In this document: positions 5,798-6,423 of the stretch, in pieces
Layout of the letters: every line of letters begins with the position of its first letter
How positions within the stretch are numbered: position 1 is the stretch's first letter
NCBI GenBank assembly: GCA_028278755.1
Contig: JAPYOI010000223.1
Span: forward strand, 1 to 6,423
DNA: 6,423 nt
Reading direction: 5' to 3'
Source: Poriferisodalis multihospitum
GTDB taxonomy: Bacteria > Actinomycetota > Acidimicrobiia > Acidimicrobiales > Poriferisodalaceae
The notes under the pieces: generated by a model
What the model saw: only the letters and a program-made list of their open reading frames with translations
What the model was told of the DNA's origin: nothing
Databases searched by the model: none
Position numbers and translations under genes: made by a program

Positions 5798-6423
5798 GTG
5801 TCACAGATGCCAGAGGTGACGACGTCGATCGGGTGGGGCGTGCTGCACCTGTTCTGCAAGCTGACCGCCGCTGCGGACCGCTCGGGCCTGCTCGCTGCCG
5901 TCGAGGACACTGTCGACAGCGACCATCAAGTGCTGACCGTGGCCGTGCTGGGGCACAAAGCCGATGTCGGCTTCATGGCGCTGGGGCCCGACCTGTGGCG
6001 ACTGCGCAACCTGCAGACGCTGGTGCAACAGGCTGGCCTCGAGGTCGCCGACAGCTATGTCTCGATGACCGAGGTGAGCGAGTACGCGCCCGATTTGCCA
6101 CCCGAGATGAAGACGCCGCGGCTCTACCCGCAGCTGCCGCCCGAGGGCAAGCGGGCGTTCTGCTTCTACCCCATGTCGAAGCGCCGCGGGGCCGTGGCCG
6201 AAGGCAGCGGCAACTGGTTCACGCTGCCGTACGACACCCGCCGCGAGCTGATGTACGAACACGGCACGTCAGGACGCAAGTTCCGGGGCCGCATCCTGCA
6301 GGTCGTCACAGGCTCCACTGGCGTCGACGACTTCGAGTGGGGCGTGACGCTGTTCGGCGAGCACCTCGACGACCTCAAAGAGGTCGTGTACACGATGCGC
6401 TTCGACGAGGCCAGCGCCGTCTA
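5798..6423 (+). CDS. hemQ: Coproheme decarboxylase (HemQ/ChdC), 5' part
   Basis: The first 208 codons of a chlorite-dismutase-family protein are present; the frame is still open at the window end, and about 20-40 residues are missing. HemQ oxidatively decarboxylates coproheme III to heme b, the last step of the coproporphyrin-dependent heme pathway of Gram-positive bacteria. The diagnostic C-terminal half is clear: FYPMSK with Tyr124 (the Tyr that becomes the reactive radical), NWFTLP, ELMYEHGTSGRKFRG with His155 as the likely iron ligand, QVVTGSTGVDDFEWGVTLF with Gln168, and VVYTMRFDEASAV. A true chlorite dismutase would not be expected to have YPMSK. The N-terminal half starts with GWGVLHLFCKL. 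Start GTG 5798 is favoured by the -10 box upstream; ATG 5807 is an in-frame alternative. The gene follows fdhD by 9 bp; no functional link is obvious. Confidence 0.93.
   Translation, partial: MSQMPEVTTSIGWGVLHLFCKLTAAADRSGLLAAVEDTVDSDHQVLTVAVLGHKADVGFMALGPDLWRLRNLQTLVQQAGLEVADSYVSMTEVSEYAPDLPPEMKTPRLYPQLPPEGKRAFCFYPMSKRRGAVAEGSGNWFTLPYDTRRELMYEHGTSGRKFRGRILQVVTGSTGVDDFEWGVTLFGEHLDDLKEVVYTMRFDEASAV

Noticed and set aside
5801..6262. A 153-codon minus-strand frame over the right end
   Set aside because: It is antisense to the hemQ frame, which shows clear family motifs; this frame has none.
5798..6423. Chlorite dismutase as the function of the last gene
   Set aside because: The YPMSK and EHG-x-x-GR patterns point to the coproheme decarboxylase branch of the family rather than the perchlorate-respiration enzyme.

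Overview
The window is high-GC bacterial DNA with six genes on one contig segment: two run off the ends and four are complete. The GroEL type, a LytR_C protein on a Thr/Pro/Ala-rich stalk, and several TANNNT boxes placed 6-7 nt before start codons that lack a Shine-Dalgarno all suggest an actinomycete. Acidimicrobiia (Ilumatobacter-like) is my best guess. That placement is inference from sequence style, not a database match.

Left part (1-1297): the 3' part of a ribokinase gene (+) converges on a complete uracil phosphoribosyltransferase gene, upp (-). They are separated by 138 bp holding a degenerate two-copy repeat. Both genes touch ribose/PRPP/pyrimidine salvage: ribokinase supplies ribose 5-phosphate, the PRPP precursor, and Upp consumes PRPP with uracil to give UMP.

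Middle (1298-3076): a 107-bp divergent promoter region is followed by a membrane-anchored LytR_C-domain protein. Thirteen bases later comes a compact type-1 glycerate kinase, probably cotranscribed with it.

Right of centre (3077-4884): a groEL gene without groES. It has a perfect CIRCE operator (HrcA site) laid over the likely -10 box, a structured 5' leader, a good Shine-Dalgarno, and a 14-bp GC hairpin terminator after the stop. It reads as a separate heat-shock transcription unit.

Right end (4885-6423): fdhD (sulfur carrier for the molybdenum cofactor of formate dehydrogenase), then, 9 bp later, the 5' part of a chlorite-dismutase-family gene with the hallmarks of coproheme decarboxylase (HemQ/ChdC). 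Each has its own apparent leaderless promoter; the hemQ -10 box shares bases with the fdhD stop codon.

I see no mobile element, CRISPR array, tRNA or rRNA, and no sign of a novel multi-gene system. This is mainly ordinary core metabolism and stress biology. The points worth a second look are the promoter/leader architecture, the dispersed-looking intergenic repeat, and a few unusual protein details (a ribokinase insertion, a shortened glycerate kinase, and a Gln at the HemQ distal position).
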